A DNA stretch of 64,000 bases from Vanessa cardui (GCF_905220365.1 NC_061129.1:10788803-10852802); one strand, 5' to 3'; positions 26,527 through 38,691 are shown, counted from the first letter of the stretch. Translations and numbers: made by a program. Notes: a model not told the origin generated them from the letters alone.

Positions 26527-29500
26527 ATGTTTAGAGGAGATAATTCACATTCTTTAAGTTATGAACAACAAGCTAAATTTATTCAAGATCGCATTTCTAG
26601 TGTAGAAAAGAATTTTGGAGAATTATGCGTTGGTTTTGGTGATTATACGAGGAAAACTGCTAGGTAATCTTTACTTAATAATTCTTCCTTGGGCTAGCCA
26701 ACAGATAAAGAGAAGTATATTTGTGTTTAAAAACCGTCGCTTAAAATGACTGAAATAAACTTTAGATGGCGCTACTGGAGCTAGAAGTTCAAAGGGTCTA
26801 TCTTATGGAAATTGTCCCGAATTGGAACTTATATGGGAAACTATATTATATTGTAAATGGTACTTACAGCAGTTGATTGGTTGGATATTAGTACTGTAGC
26901 TTAGTTAGTCAAAGAGCTATTTAAAAAAAATCTCTTCTCCATTTACTCCGGATCCCTACTACAAAATTATAAAATCATCACTTTAACAGATTACGAGATA
27001 TGGGCGATGAATTGTCTAAAATAATAAAAGAATATGCCAACAATGAAATCGTCAACAAGTCCTTGAGTGCTGGTCTCGATAACTTGTCCATAACACTCAC
27101 AGCAGTGGAAGAGTACAGGAACTGTGAAGTTCAGCGTCTGGAAGCTAAGGTTATTAAAAATTTACATTATAACGTCACTTATGCAATGAAAAAGACGTAC
27201 GTTTCTTTTAACACTTGAATCTTCAGATCATACTCTTTAATTGATTTATTCTTTTCGGTAGTAAAAATCCAAATCAACGAATTATACATAATATAATAAT
27301 TTTGATTTATCCAAATAGACGAGTATATTTTTATATTGTATATTGACCTAGACTATAATAAAAAAATAATTGTTTTCATATACGTATTTAAATATGGGTG
27401 CACACTTATATTATAAATAGATTAATTATTTTTGGCTTTCTCTACAAAGAATGTACGTAGATTGTCCCAAGCGCCACAGGCGCGTAACCGGATCGCCTAT
27501 AAACGTTAATAAACGGTTTATAAACAAATAAAAAATAGGCATTATAAATTGATGTTAAATTTTATTACTTTAATATTAATATTTCTGTCAGTTATTAAGT
27601 ATAAATATGCGTATACAAAGCTATACTAAACCGCCTGTGCACACAAACATTTTCCATTCCTCGCATACAATAAAGCTACGTAAATATTTAAATTACAAAA
27701 TTAAATCGCTCATGCACAAATTGAAGCCAAGAGGTTACATTATTATATAGACGACATATAAAGAGGACAACTTTATACTTTAATACGGTAGTAACTAGTT
27801 ACTTAGATAAACGTAAACAAGCAACGTATTATAATTAAATTTTCGTTAGGTATAGTAAGAATTTTTGTATTTGGATACCGAGAGAAATATTGTCCATGTC
27901 TTTGGTATATCTTATCTTTAATTAGTATTTAATATATAAGTGGCCTGCATATTTTAATTAACAAGTCTTAAGCAGTTTAAGATTATTTTTAAATCATGTT
28001 TAATCTACCTTTAAGAGTTATAAATTAGATACATGTAGGTATACATACATAGGGAATTTAAAATTCTCATTATACGTACTGGTACGATCAAGATAAAATA
28101 TTATTTCCGCAGGTTATAGGGGAGCTTTGTCAATACGAAAGTATCTGTAAGCATGCGAGGGAGGAACTAAAGCATACTATGAACGTGAGAGAAAAGGAAA
28201 TGTCTAGAAAGAAAGTTTTAGACAAAGCTAAAGAAAGACAACCTTTTAATAGACAGCAAGTTGTATGTGTTATATTCATTAATTAGTTAATATTTTATAT
28301 TATTGCAAAAATATATGATATTAAAACAAAACCACAGTTTAAAAGTTTTATTGGATATGAATTATATTTACTATTTTTAGTGAAGTAACGTAAGACTCCA
28401 AAACAGGCCAAGTTATTACAATTTTTAATAACGATTTATTTCTCATAATTATCGAGGTTGTTAAAAGACAAACATTTCAGAGTAGCAGTTTTTACTTTTA
28501 AGGTACCTGTAATGATTCGAGAGCTCCTAAAAAAATCTTTTACAAAGTATAATAGAGCTTTAAATAAATGAACGTAATATAAATTGACTATTTATTTTTC
28601 GTTTTATTAATAGTTTTTTTTTGTAAATAGACTTACGCAGAATCCGAGTTATTAAAAGCTTCTGCGGAAATGTCGCGAACAGCGAAAGGTTTAAGCGAAC
28701 AAACGGAATTCTTCGAAAGACGCAAATTGCAACAACTGAAAACACTACTCTCAGATTTCGTGATGATCGAGATGACGTTTCATGCGAAGGCAGTGGAACT
28801 ACTCAGTGTCGCTTACCAACAAATAGCTGACATTAATGAAAAGGCGGATTTAGAGGTAAGGCTCTATTGTCTTTACATATAAATCACTGTTTTTTAATTA
28901 TTAAATTATATACCGACTGTGATTACAAAAGACATCTAATAATATATGATAATAAAATTTATCCTAACAATATGTTATTCATTTTTAAGTGTGTATGAAA
29001 TAATTTTCGATATTTGATCACAATGACAAAGTAAATGATTGATTCGACTACGATATATTATTACTTCTACGTTGCCTTTTTTATATGAGTATTGAGTGTA
29101 ATCACAGCCTAAATTAGGTTGTGATTACACTCAATACACAATATATACACAATGAAATATACTCCTTAAAATATAATTCCAGTTAATATTATATATCCTA
29201 ATTAAGAATATGTATATTACCTAATATTTAACTTGAACTTTTTTTTTACAAAGTTATTAGTAACAGGTCTTTCTGATCAAGAGGAACAAACGGTATGTAT
29301 AACTTTTTTAATTTAAATAATGTTGTTAAACTAATTACAATTCGAGTTTTCTATTTTTAGAACTTTAAGAGAAAATTGCGATCGCCCGAGAAGCAAGTGA
29401 GTACAGGTATATCTGTGCGATCATCATCTTTAGCATCACTGTTGAATCAACAGTCGCCGTTGAAAGACGAAGACTCAATGGTGAGAGTTATTTCTAAATT

Positions 29501-30395
29501 TTCTTTCATTTTCGATCCCGAATTATTATTATTACGAATATTAATCCGTAACCATGTACCATTACTTGGATTTTCAAATTAAAATACCCTAATGTAATAA
29601 ATTGACTATCAATCAAAATGTTCTAATAAATAGATATGTCATTAACGCGCAAAAAGTGAAGACTACAAAACGTCCTAATTGGGACGTTTGTCTTTAGTCG
29701 TTTTCATCATAATTATGCCAGTAATACATTATAATACATCATAATTATGTAGTAATACGTTTTGCGTAATTAAAACATTTAGTTATCCCTTTTACTTATT
29801 GTTTTTATCAAGCTATCCTTTTTACTTGTAACGAAATGTAAAATAAACGGTCCCCGGCGCGGCACACCTTTTTCTGTGGTTTAGTATGGGGATAACATAT
29901 CTGTTTATTAGAATATCATTGCTATCAATCTTAATTTAAGTAACTTCCGATTTTTTTTATTTTATTATACAGCGTATGGGAAAGTTGCGTTCTCCAGAAA
30001 ATAATAATTTATCTAATAAAGCGAGATCGAGCTCGTTAGCGGCATTGATGAATCATTCTTCATCAAAAGAAGAAGATACATCGGTAATTTTTTTTATGTA
30101 TATTTTTTTTTATCGGAATATGGCAGAAGTACTGATATAACTTTTTTCTTATAAAACTATTGACATTAAAACAAGATTGAAATTTAAAAGATGTATCAGT
30201 TTTAATGAATAAACTAAAGAAAATATACTTTTATAATTTTGAAGTGAACTCAATTTTTAATTTTATAAGTTTTCCTATGTTAGTTTGTTACGACAATTAA
30301 ATAAAATTATGTTGTAACCGTATGTTATTTTATTTTCACAGGATTCGGATGGCTCTACAGACCATAGTACTTCTGAGGAAACGGAATCGCGTTAA
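26527..30395 (+). CDS. CIBAR1: CBY1-interacting BAR domain protein (CIBAR1/FAM92)
   Basis: A membrane-curving BAR-domain protein that works with Chibby at basal bodies and the ciliary transition zone. Eight exons encode 331 residues: 26527-26663, 26990-27149, 28113-28262, 28631-28855, 29254-29292, 29361-29480, 29973-30083 and 30342-30395; all phases fit. Family signatures are SVEKNFGELCVGFGDYTRKTARLRD at the first splice, EEYRNCEVQRLEAKV, then LSDFVMIEMTFHAKAVELLSVAYQQI near residue 200. The BAR region covers roughly residues 10-225. The tail is unusual: exons 6 and 7 encode two related segments (KLRSPE...RSSSLA.L.N), apparently a tandem exon duplication. The donor of exon 2 (AAG/GTTATT) is weak but is required by homology and phase. 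AATAAA is at 30898-30903. A canonical X-box lies 81 bp before the ATG. Confidence 0.94.
29089..29137. repeat. Near-perfect hairpin in a CIBAR1 intron
   Basis: Arms 29089-29110 and 29116-29137 (22 nt each) pair with a single mismatch around a 5-nt loop (aaatt). It lies in the intron between exons 4 and 5. It could be a miniature palindromic element or a structured RNA. Confidence 0.6.
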
Positions 30396-32245
30396 TACTT
30401 ATTGTTTGCTTTTTGATAATTGTACGTATTATATCTTCCTTATTTTATATTGTATCTTCCTGTTCAGGTAAACACAGGTAGACAATATTTAATTAATATA
30501 ATATTTTAAAAAAATGTTACGTAATTATTACATGAGTAAGTACGTAATAATTACGTAACTTTTTTTTCTTTTTTACAAAGAACAGTATAAAGTTGTAGAA
30601 CTTTTTTTTTCTTACTATAAGATTAAATACAGATAATTATACATACTTTTGTTTTTATTCACTGACTCCATTAAAGTGACCTTTTTCTTGTTCCCCTATT
30701 TTGCGTTGAGTATCTTAGCTTTTTATGTAAGTTGTTATTCTAATGTACCTAATATGCATTACATGTCATATCAAAATGCATTATTATTATTACACTTGTA
30801 GAAAATACTTACATCGATTTAAGATGTCATGTGATTCATTCATTCAGCCAAAAGCATTTACGATTGTATGTATTTAAAAAAAAAAGATGTGTGAGCAAAT
30901 AAAACAGCATATATTTGATATTTTTTAAAAATGTCGGTATAAGTGAAAATAATTTCCCGTTTTGACTACCCCCAAAACTGAGTCCAAACGTAATGTACTT
31001 TGATAAATATTAAAGTTGCCTGAATACGAAATCATTAAATAATATAAAGCGTCAATTATACCGATCACCATCGATTTGCATCACGATTCACGACGGATGT
31101 TTTGTACACATCTATACACATCGTAAGCAAAAGCGATAAGTAGGTATTGCATGCTCTCAACTGATGCAATCTTTTTTATAGCTAGACTATCGATACTCGC
31201 AGCTGATCAGTTGCATTAACATGTTTTCGCATGCTTGAACAACAAAGATACGAAAGCTGCATGCAACATGCATGCAACAACTGATGCATTTTCATAAAAA
31301 CTATTTTAAGAATACTAACATACTATAACTATAAATTAGGAGTTGAATATTTTCATAAAAAAAATCTTCATTGAAACTTGGTCAACTAAATAAAACACAG
31401 GATAATGGGTCGAAAATAGAAAGATTTCAATAATTACCACAACAGTGCAAAAGTGATTTAATTAAATCATTATCAGGTTTTGTAACCAACAACATTATAA
31501 ACATCAATTGCTTTTTGTACTTCCTAATAATTTAGCATGTTTAGAATACTTATCATTTGGATCAATATAACAGTGACTGTCACAAGCTGGAACAACATAT
31601 TGATTTTAAACAGTAGTAACTTTTAGTACCAGTCAGTGCATGACACAAGTTTTAACCAAATATGTAGTTCGAATTTAAAGGAAATAGGAAATGATGTATC
31701 AATTGTTTTAATTTTGTCACAAAACAAAACTAATGGGTCTTATAAAATTTTAGTGTTTAAATTTTTAGGATGTATTTATACTTGTATTGATATTTATACA
31801 GTTCAAAATCTCACATTGCAGTTAACCAAATTCACATTATATTTTACAATATATTGCTGCTTAAACCACAGACATTACACTAAAACTATTTAGATCAACT
31901 TTGATCACTTGGATTTGGTTACAATTGAAGGCATACAGTGTTATTTAACTTCATGATACATGTATTAGTAATATATATCTTTACACCATTATGATTTTAA
32001 ATTTAATAAAATGCTTATAAAACTTATTCCATATTTTCTTTACATTTAAATGGATTCAATGTATTAAAAAAACCTGGATAGTTACGACACCAAACAGTAT
32101 AAAAGTTAAACGGAATTGAATATTTTTTATTTACGATTATTAATTACAAAATGACAATTTGTTATCATGTTTCTTATTTGTCATAATATTATCTATAGGT
32201 GATTATGATCTAAAGTGATAGTCCCAACTACATTTAAGCCTAACT
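30396..32245. other. Convergent 3' region between CIBAR1 and HSBP1
   Basis: About 1.85 kb holding the two 3' UTRs. CIBAR1 AATAAA is at 30898-30903; the HSBP1 minus-strand AATAAA is at 32126-32131. A patch at 31140-31290 repeats gcatg and actgatgca words. The 85-codon frame at 31636 has no family signature and I do not call it a gene. Confidence 0.6.
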
Positions 32246-32641
32246 CTACTTTTCGTTTTCTACACCAGCTTGTGTCATAAGATCTGTAACATTTTTCTCA
32301 AGTTCATCAACTCTTGAACCCATCTCGTCTATTCTGTTAATTATCTGATCCGACATACTTTGGAATTTGTCCTGCATATTTTGCAATAGAGATTGAACCT
32401 ATAATGGTAAAATTTTATATTTTATTATATTGTATGAAAATATAAATAGGTAATTCAATATAACACTATAACTTTCATAAAACAGGCTATATATATCATA
32501 AACTAAAATATAATATTTGTTGTGATATTAAATACTTACATATTGTGTTACTTCTTGCATATTTTTAAGGTCATTCGCAGGTGTAGAGTAATTGTTCTCT
32601 TCTTCATTAGTTTTAGTAGGCTCAGTATTCTGTTCTGACAT
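32246..32641 (-). CDS. HSBP1: Heat shock factor-binding protein 1 (HSBP1)
   Basis: A small coiled-coil protein that binds the heat shock factor trimer and dampens the heat-shock response. Two exons, 32641-32540 and 32398-32246, encode 84 residues, close to the family's usual 75-85. Exon 2 reads VQSLLQNMQDKFQSMSDQII then NRIDEMGSRVDELEKNVTDL and MTQAG, nearly unchanged from animal HSBP1; this is a continuous heptad-repeat helix. The N-terminal 30 residues are acidic and unconserved, as usual. The donor is TAT/GTAAGT and the acceptor ATTATAG/GTT, both phase 0. These exons are too short for simple ORF detection. The gene is divergent from CDC23; the shared upstream region is interrupted by a LINE. 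Confidence 0.95.
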
Positions 32642-33402
32642 TTTCTTCTAAATGTATATTATATACCCTTAGATAAAATAACTGATAGAACTATGAATTG
32701 AACGTTCTTCTGTAACAATTTCACAATGTATATATGCAAATGCTTATAAATTTCTTACCAATGGTTTTAAAATGATTTCCGCGTCGGAGCAGTAAAGTAG
32801 ATACAGGGAAGTGTACCCTGCAGTTTAATGTTTTAAATCAATAGGAAAAGCTTAAAAATTTCAATGCATTTATAACATATTGCTTGATTATTTTTTTACA
32901 GGTTATATTCATATTATTTACAAAGAATACCTATTTGTCAATATTGAAAACGATGAATACTGAAGTAGTTCAGTTCTGCTACTAGTCACTCAACTCACGA
33001 CTTGAAAACTCAACTGTCAAGTGTCAATAAGTTCGTCGTATTTTAATAAATAATGACACTGTTGAAACAGTGTTGTTGTGTGAAATCTTTCCAGAGTTGC
33101 CAAATAAATATACAAATAGAGGTTCGATGCTAGATAAAGTACTACACACCGACTATTCATATAAATATATCTTTTTCATCCAACGTTTAACGCTGTAAAA
33201 TGTTTATAATAATAAATGTTTGTGATAAAATGAAATTTCAAGAAATCTTTTAACCGACATATTTTAAATTATTTCATTAATATAATTTTAATCTATGGTT
33301 GAAATTAAGTTCAATGTGATCAATGTCACTACATTTGTCAAACTGTCAATATGTAATGTATATACTGTAACTGTTGTCTGTTACTGTTAAAAGTGATTTT
33401 TT
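32642..33402. promoter_or_regulatory. HSBP1-side half of the HSBP1/CDC23 divergent region
   Basis: About 760 bp upstream of HSBP1, up to the left target-site duplication of the LINE. No heat-shock element or other motif is clear enough to name. Without the LINE, HSBP1 and CDC23 start codons would be about 0.9 kb apart. Confidence 0.5.
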
Positions 33403-33414
33403 GTGTCTGATATG
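33403..33414. repeat. LINE target-site duplication, left
   Basis: gtgtctgatatg, repeated exactly at 38958-38969 right after the LINE poly(A) tail. The pair fixes the element as 33415-38957. Confidence 0.9.
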
Positions 33415-33629
33415 GGTTTTTCGCTTGCGTTAGCTTTGGTTGACACACGTGTTAGTGAGATATCTGTGTTTTTATATTAATTCTGTATAACTTTTTTATG
33501 AATTTTCAGTGCAAATAGTTTAATTTTATGGTTTCTGGGTTTTACTAACATAATTCGGTTTCGGTAAGTGTTATTTTTCTTTTGATTATAGTTATAGTAT
33601 ATTAGTTAAGTTGCAGTAGTTAGTTTATA

Positions 33630-35048
33630 ATGGATGTCGATCCACCTCCCGAACCTCCTGATCCCGGGGGTTCAGAATGTCAAACTGATCCTCCAACATC
33701 CTCTTCTCGCAAACGCTCCGGCGATAAGTCTTCTTGCTCTCCTGATTCCTCTTCAAAGAAAACAGTTATCCACCCTTCTACCGCTAGTGCCTCTATCCAG
33801 AATGTTTATGTTAATCCTTCCTTTATTGATGGCCCAAAAAGTTACACGGATGACGACAAAGGTCCCTTCATTGTCCATGTCTCTCGGGAAGTAGCTGATC
33901 CAGCTGCAGGTAATTCTATTAGAGCCATTAAATTCGGACAATTTCTGCATAAACACAAGATTGGCTCTATTGTGAATGATGGTGTTAAGAATGTTGGTAG
34001 GAACAAAATAGAAATACAGTTTACTTCAGCACAAGCTGCAAATAGTTTCCTAAAAAACCCACTTCTAGCACTCTGTAAATATGCTGCTAACTTACCCACA
34101 TATAATATTACCAGAATGGGTCTAATAAAAGGCATCCCGGTAGACTGGTCTATGGAGGATCTAATTGAATCAATTGAGCTTCCTCATGGATGTGGGGAAG
34201 TAATAAAATTGAGGCGTCTTAACCGGAAGACTATTAACGAAGGAGTTGTGTCTTGGGTACCAACTCAATCGGTAGTCATAACTTTTAAAGGTCAAATCCT
34301 TCCTAGCAAAATATATTCATTTCATACATCCCTTCCCGTTGAAATATACAATCTCCCCACAATAATATGTTTAAACTGTTGTCGTTATGGCCACGTTCGG
34401 ACTCAGTGTAGATCTACTCCCAGGTGCTTTAAATGTTCTCAATCTCATACGGGTGATTCGTGTGAGGTTATTAAAGATAATTCTACATGTTTACATTGTT
34501 CTGGCAAACACTTTGCCACAGATAAGGATTGCCCTGAGTATTCTCGTCAGCAATCGATTAAAATTGTAATGGCACAAGATAATGTCTCATACATGGAAGC
34601 TGCCTCTCGCTTCCCTAATGTCCGCAGATCCTATGCTGAGGTAGCAAAAGAGTTGTTCTCTGTTCCTGCATACGTCCCACCCATCCCTGGTCCTTTGAGG
34701 TCCACCCCTAGTCCTACTAAATCTTACAGACAAACCGTTGTCCGCTCTCCCTCCCCTAGACTTCCTCAAGGAAAGGGGTATGATAAACATGCCCATCAGG
34801 CCATAGTTGCCAATTGCCCCTCCTCCTCTCCTAATGGTTGCGCTCTAAACGTTCCTCAGCCTTCCCCACCTAATAATAATCCTAATTTATTGGAATTACT
34901 CACCAAAATCCTCCTAAATATCCTCAGTACATGTAATGATGTCCCATTACCGTCCAACGTTGCCAATGATTTATCCCAGCTATTTACAATCCTTAATAAT
35001 GGCCCCAATCAGATTCCTTCAATGGAACTGTCAAAGCGTCCGTCGTAA
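33630..35048 (+). CDS. LINE ORF1, gag-like protein with zinc knuckles
   Basis: 472 residues. A proline/serine-rich N-terminus precedes an RNA-binding-like middle. Near residues 250-305 come three zinc-knuckle motifs: CLNCCRYGHVRTQC (C-x2-C-x4-H-x4-C), CFKCSQSHTGDSC and CLHCSGKHFATDKDC. This is the standard arrangement of gag-like ORF1 in I/Jockey-group LINEs, which coats element RNA in a particle. No stop or frameshift interrupts it. Its 3' end overlaps ORF2 by 50 nt in another frame, so ORF2 is probably translated by reinitiation or a similar route. Start chosen at the first ATG in frame after the 5' UTR. Confidence 0.92.
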   Translation: MDVDPPPEPPDPGGSECQTDPPTSSSRKRSGDKSSCSPDSSSKKTVIHPSTASASIQNVYVNPSFIDGPKSYTDDDKGPFIVHVSREVADPAAGNSIRAIKFGQFLHKHKIGSIVNDGVKNVGRNKIEIQFTSAQAANSFLKNPLLALCKYAANLPTYNITRMGLIKGIPVDWSMEDLIESIELPHGCGEVIKLRRLNRKTINEGVVSWVPTQSVVITFKGQILPSKIYSFHTSLPVEIYNLPTIICLNCCRYGHVRTQCRSTPRCFKCSQSHTGDSCEVIKDNSTCLHCSGKHFATDKDCPEYSRQQSIKIVMAQDNVSYMEAASRFPNVRRSYAEVAKELFSVPAYVPPIPGPLRSTPSPTKSYRQTVVRSPSPRLPQGKGYDKHAHQAIVANCPSSSPNGCALNVPQPSPPNNNPNLLELLTKILLNILSTCNDVPLPSNVANDLSQLFTILNNGPNQIPSMELSKRPS

Positions 35049-38000
35049 GAAACCTGAACTCCTCTCACTTATTAATTCATTTAAACCTGTCATTATTGCC
35101 ATCTCTGAGACATGGCTGATTCCCGGCTCTCGTTTTCGGGTACCGGGTTTCTCCTGTTTGAGGGATGACAGAAATGATGGGTATGCAGGTTGTGCCATCT
35201 TGATCAGGCACTCCATTCCCTTCTCCCAAATTTCCTTACCTCCTTTTAGCCAGCAAATCAATGCTGTAGCTATCAAAGCCTTCAACATCTCCTTTTTATC
35301 TATCTACATTCCTCATCCTAACCCTTCACTTGTTCCTGAATTACACTCCATTTTTTCTTCCCTCCCAAGCCCTGTTCTTGTTATGGGGGATTTTAATGCC
35401 CACCATACATTATGGGGTTCCTATTTCTGTGATGGATTTGCCCCCTTGTTGGTGGACATTGTTGATGATGTAAACTTTTGCATTCTCAATGATGGTTCGC
35501 CGACTCGTAGGGTTTATCCTAATCAGAATCCTAATTCTGCTATTGATTTATCCATAGCATCCCCATCCCTTTCCTCGCAAATATCTTGGAATATCCTTCC
35601 ATCTACGTTTGGAAGTGATCATTTCCCTATCCTTCTTTCATTAAACAACAGATCCATTGCTCCATCCAAATCCTCCCCTCTCCTTAAATATAAACTTAAA
35701 AATGCTAACTGGCTAGCATACTCTAACTCTGTTGATGTCATGTTAAGCTCTCTCCCTGATTTTGTGAACGGTGAAAATGCTCTTGCTTACTACGAGCTTT
35801 TTCTTAATATTATTAAATCCTCTGCTGATTCCCATTTCCCACAAAAAAATCTTAATAAAAAAATTTGCATCTCTCCGCCTTGGTGGGATGAAGAGTGTAA
35901 TTCCTTGGTCCAACAGAGATCTGAAGCCGAAGAGTCATATAATGTATCTATGACTTCACAAAATTTTATCAAATATCAGCATATAGATGCCAAAATTAAA
36001 AAACTATTTTCCAGAAAGAAAAAACAGGGATGGACCAATTTCTGTGAATCCCTTAGTCCTCGGTCTCCCCCTCAAACAGTTTGGAGAAATCTTAAGAGAT
36101 TTCGCCGCTCCCTCGATTCTGATAACCCAAACGCCTATAATCCATCCGTATGGCTTAATGATTTTACTACCAAACTTGCTCCCCCCTTTGTTCCATGTCG
36201 AGATAGTTTTATAAATTTTACTCAATCATCTACCTCGGATGATATGGATAGTCCGTTTACTATCTCAGAGCTACACACAGCTCTGAACGGACTGAAGGAC
36301 TCGTCACCAGGGGAAGATGGCGTGCCCTACTCCTTTATAATAAACCTCAGTGATAAAGCTAAATGCGTCTATCTGAATATAATTAATGCTTTTTTCTCAA
36401 CAGGAATCGTCCCGGAATCTTGGAAGTCCCAAATTATTATCCCCATACTAAAACCGGGAAAAAGCCCTTTGGACCCCAATTCTTATAGACCCATTGCTTT
36501 ATCGTCTACACTAGTGAAAGTTACTGAACATCTCCTAAAAAACCGTTTGGAATGGATAATGGAAAGCAGAAATATTCTCTCGCCCTCTCAATTTGGCTTT
36601 CGAAAGGGTTTGAGCACTCTTGATAGTCTCAGCATTCTTACGACAGACATTCGAATAGCCTTCTCTAACGGAGAGTACCTTGTGGGTGTTTTTCTAGATA
36701 TTACTTCTGCATATGATAATGTTCTTCTTCCGGTACTCAGGCAAAAATTGCAACAGCTGAGTATCCCTCCGAGGATTACTCATTTCATATGTAATCTGCT
36801 TTTTTGCAGATCAATTTCTGTTAAATACCAAAATTGTATTCTTCCCCCCAGGATTGTCTGGAAAGGTCTCCCGCAAGGTTCAGTCCTTAGCCCTCTGCTT
36901 TATAGCATTTATACCCATGATCTCGAATTGTCTGTGAATAATTTCTGTAACATACTTCAATATGCTGATGACATCGTTTTATATTTTAAATCTACATCTG
37001 TTGAAAATTTAACTTTGCGATTAAACTCTGCTTTACATTATCTTGACCTATGGCTCTTTGACCATGGCCTGTCTTTGTCTATTGATAAGACTCAGGCAGT
37101 TGTGTTCACTAGGAAAAGACAAATTCCTGTCTTCGACTTGTTTTGTGGGGATCAACGCATCAACTTTGCCAACAAGACGAAATTTCTAGGCATTATTCTC
37201 GACAACAAACTGAATGGAATTTGTCACTCTGAGCATGTTATTAAAAAATGTGAAAAGGGTATTAACGTCCTTAGAGCAGTCTCAGGAGTCTGGTGGGGAG
37301 CTCACCCCTATTCTCTTAAACTACTGTACAATGCAATAGTTCGTAGTCATTTAGACTACGGACTATTTGTCTTAGAACCACTTAGTAAATCCGTTTCTGA
37401 AAAACTTAATAAAATTCAATACAAATGCCTCAGAATAATCCTAGGAGCTATGAAAACTACTCCCACTAACGCTCTGCAGGTTGAATGTGTTGATCCTCCG
37501 CTTCAACTGAGAAGACAATTTTTATGCGACCGTTTTGTAGTAAAATCTTTACAGTTATCTTCTCATCCTCTTTGGTCCCGTCTAAGCGAACTGTCCCAAC
37601 TCTGCGTTCGCTCTAGAAGTCCATCCTTATTATTAGACAGTTTTTTAAAATTTACTACACTCCCACATCCTATCTTAAGATTCCAGTCAAATCCTCTTTT
37701 TTCCACTCCATTTAGATCTCTAGTCTATAATCCGTCAATCATTACAGATCTTGGTCTTATTAAAGGGGCCCCTGATACAAACTCAAAATTTCAAAGATTT
37801 CTTCATCAAAATTGGTCAAATCATTTACTTATATTTACTGATGCCTCTAAACTATCCCCTGAAAGCTGCGTCGGCTCAGCCTGTTGGATCCCCAAATTCA
37901 AAATTGTCCTTCAATTTAAATCCCCTCCTGAATCATCCATCTTTACCGGTGAAGCGATTGCAATTTTAGAAGCCATCGTTTTTGTCCACTCCCATGACCT

Positions 38001-38691
38001 CAGACACACGATAATTTTGACAGACTCTTTGAGTTGTCTGTTGGCAATTAAGGAAAATCCGTTTCGTAGTAAACGAAAGTTTTTCATCATCCTTAAGATC
38101 AGGGAAGCATTGTTTTCTTGTCATCAAAAAGGGCTAGATTTATCGCTTGTCTGGATACCAAGCCATTCTGGTATTCCCGACAACGATGCAGCAGATTCAT
38201 TTGCTAAATCTGCTATATCAACTGGCTCTCTTGATCATTTTAAAAACTCAACACAGGACTTGTGTGCTCTACCGAAAATTCATCTTGTTAAATCCTGGAA
38301 CTCTGTTTGGGAAGTTTCATCAAAATCTAAAGGTAGATTTTACGCAAGTCTACAACCAGTTATTCCGAGGCGACCTTGGTTTTCTCATCACAGGCAAGCT
38401 AAACGTTGGGTCACCACAACTATCTGCCGTTTACGCCTTGGACATGCATGTACGCCCGTTCATCTTTGTAAAATTAGAGTTAGAGATCACTCTTTGTGTG
38501 AATGTGGCCTTGACGAAGGTTCCTTATCCCATATACTGTTTTCTTGCCCCAATCTCCTCCATCCTGTATACGACGTGCTCCCTCCCAAAGTTCCTCGCCC
38601 TATTAATGTTGAATGTTTGTTAATGTGTGTGTTTAGTCCACTTTGTAAATTTTTATGTAAATATATTGAGCGTAATAAAATTAAGTTGTAA
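34999..38691 (+). CDS. LINE ORF2, endonuclease / reverse transcriptase / RNase H polyprotein
   Basis: About 1,230 residues. I start it at the ATG giving MAPIRFLQWNCQS, just before the endonuclease; an in-frame ATG at 34936 is also possible. APE endonuclease motifs: QWN, SETW, GDFNAHH, AIDLS and GSDHFP. Reverse transcriptase motifs: LDITSAYDN, GLPQGSVLSPLLY and the catalytic QYADD. RNase H motifs: FTDAS, GEAIAILEA, TDSLS and IPSHSGIPDNDAAD, so its acidic residues are present. The C-terminus has the Cys/His finger CECGLDEGSLSHILFSC. All catalytic motifs are intact and no stop interrupts the frame, so the copy could be active. Family knowledge: the protein nicks the target and reverse-transcribes element RNA in place. 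Confidence 0.94.
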   Translation: MAPIRFLQWNCQSVRRKKPELLSLINSFKPVIIAISETWLIPGSRFRVPGFSCLRDDRNDGYAGCAILIRHSIPFSQISLPPFSQQINAVAIKAFNISFLSIYIPHPNPSLVPELHSIFSSLPSPVLVMGDFNAHHTLWGSYFCDGFAPLLVDIVDDVNFCILNDGSPTRRVYPNQNPNSAIDLSIASPSLSSQISWNILPSTFGSDHFPILLSLNNRSIAPSKSSPLLKYKLKNANWLAYSNSVDVMLSSLPDFVNGENALAYYELFLNIIKSSADSHFPQKNLNKKICISPPWWDEECNSLVQQRSEAEESYNVSMTSQNFIKYQHIDAKIKKLFSRKKKQGWTNFCESLSPRSPPQTVWRNLKRFRRSLDSDNPNAYNPSVWLNDFTTKLAPPFVPCRDSFINFTQSSTSDDMDSPFTISELHTALNGLKDSSPGEDGVPYSFIINLSDKAKCVYLNIINAFFSTGIVPESWKSQIIIPILKPGKSPLDPNSYRPIALSSTLVKVTEHLLKNRLEWIMESRNILSPSQFGFRKGLSTLDSLSILTTDIRIAFSNGEYLVGVFLDITSAYDNVLLPVLRQKLQQLSIPPRITHFICNLLFCRSISVKYQNCILPPRIVWKGLPQGSVLSPLLYSIYTHDLELSVNNFCNILQYADDIVLYFKSTSVENLTLRLNSALHYLDLWLFDHGLSLSIDKTQAVVFTRKRQIPVFDLFCGDQRINFANKTKFLGIILDNKLNGICHSEHVIKKCEKGINVLRAVSGVWWGAHPYSLKLLYNAIVRSHLDYGLFVLEPLSKSVSEKLNKIQYKCLRIILGAMKTTPTNALQVECVDPPLQLRRQFLCDRFVVKSLQLSSHPLWSRLSELSQLCVRSRSPSLLLDSFLKFTTLPHPILRFQSNPLFSTPFRSLVYNPSIITDLGLIKGAPDTNSKFQRFLHQNWSNHLLIFTDASKLSPESCVGSACWIPKFKIVLQFKSPPESSIFTGEAIAILEAIVFVHSHDLRHTIILTDSLSCLLAIKENPFRSKRKFFIILKIREALFSCHQKGLDLSLVWIPSHSGIPDNDAADSFAKSAISTGSLDHFKNSTQDLCALPKIHLVKSWNSVWEVSSKSKGRFYASLQPVIPRRPWFSHHRQAKRWVTTTICRLRLGHACTPVHLCKIRVRDHSLCECGLDEGSLSHILFSCPNLLHPVYDVLPPKVPRPINVECLLMCVFSPLCKFLCKYIERNKIKL

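Noticed and set aside
31636..31893. 85-codon frame between CIBAR1 and HSBP1
   Set aside because: AT-rich composition, no motif, lies in a convergent 3' UTR region.
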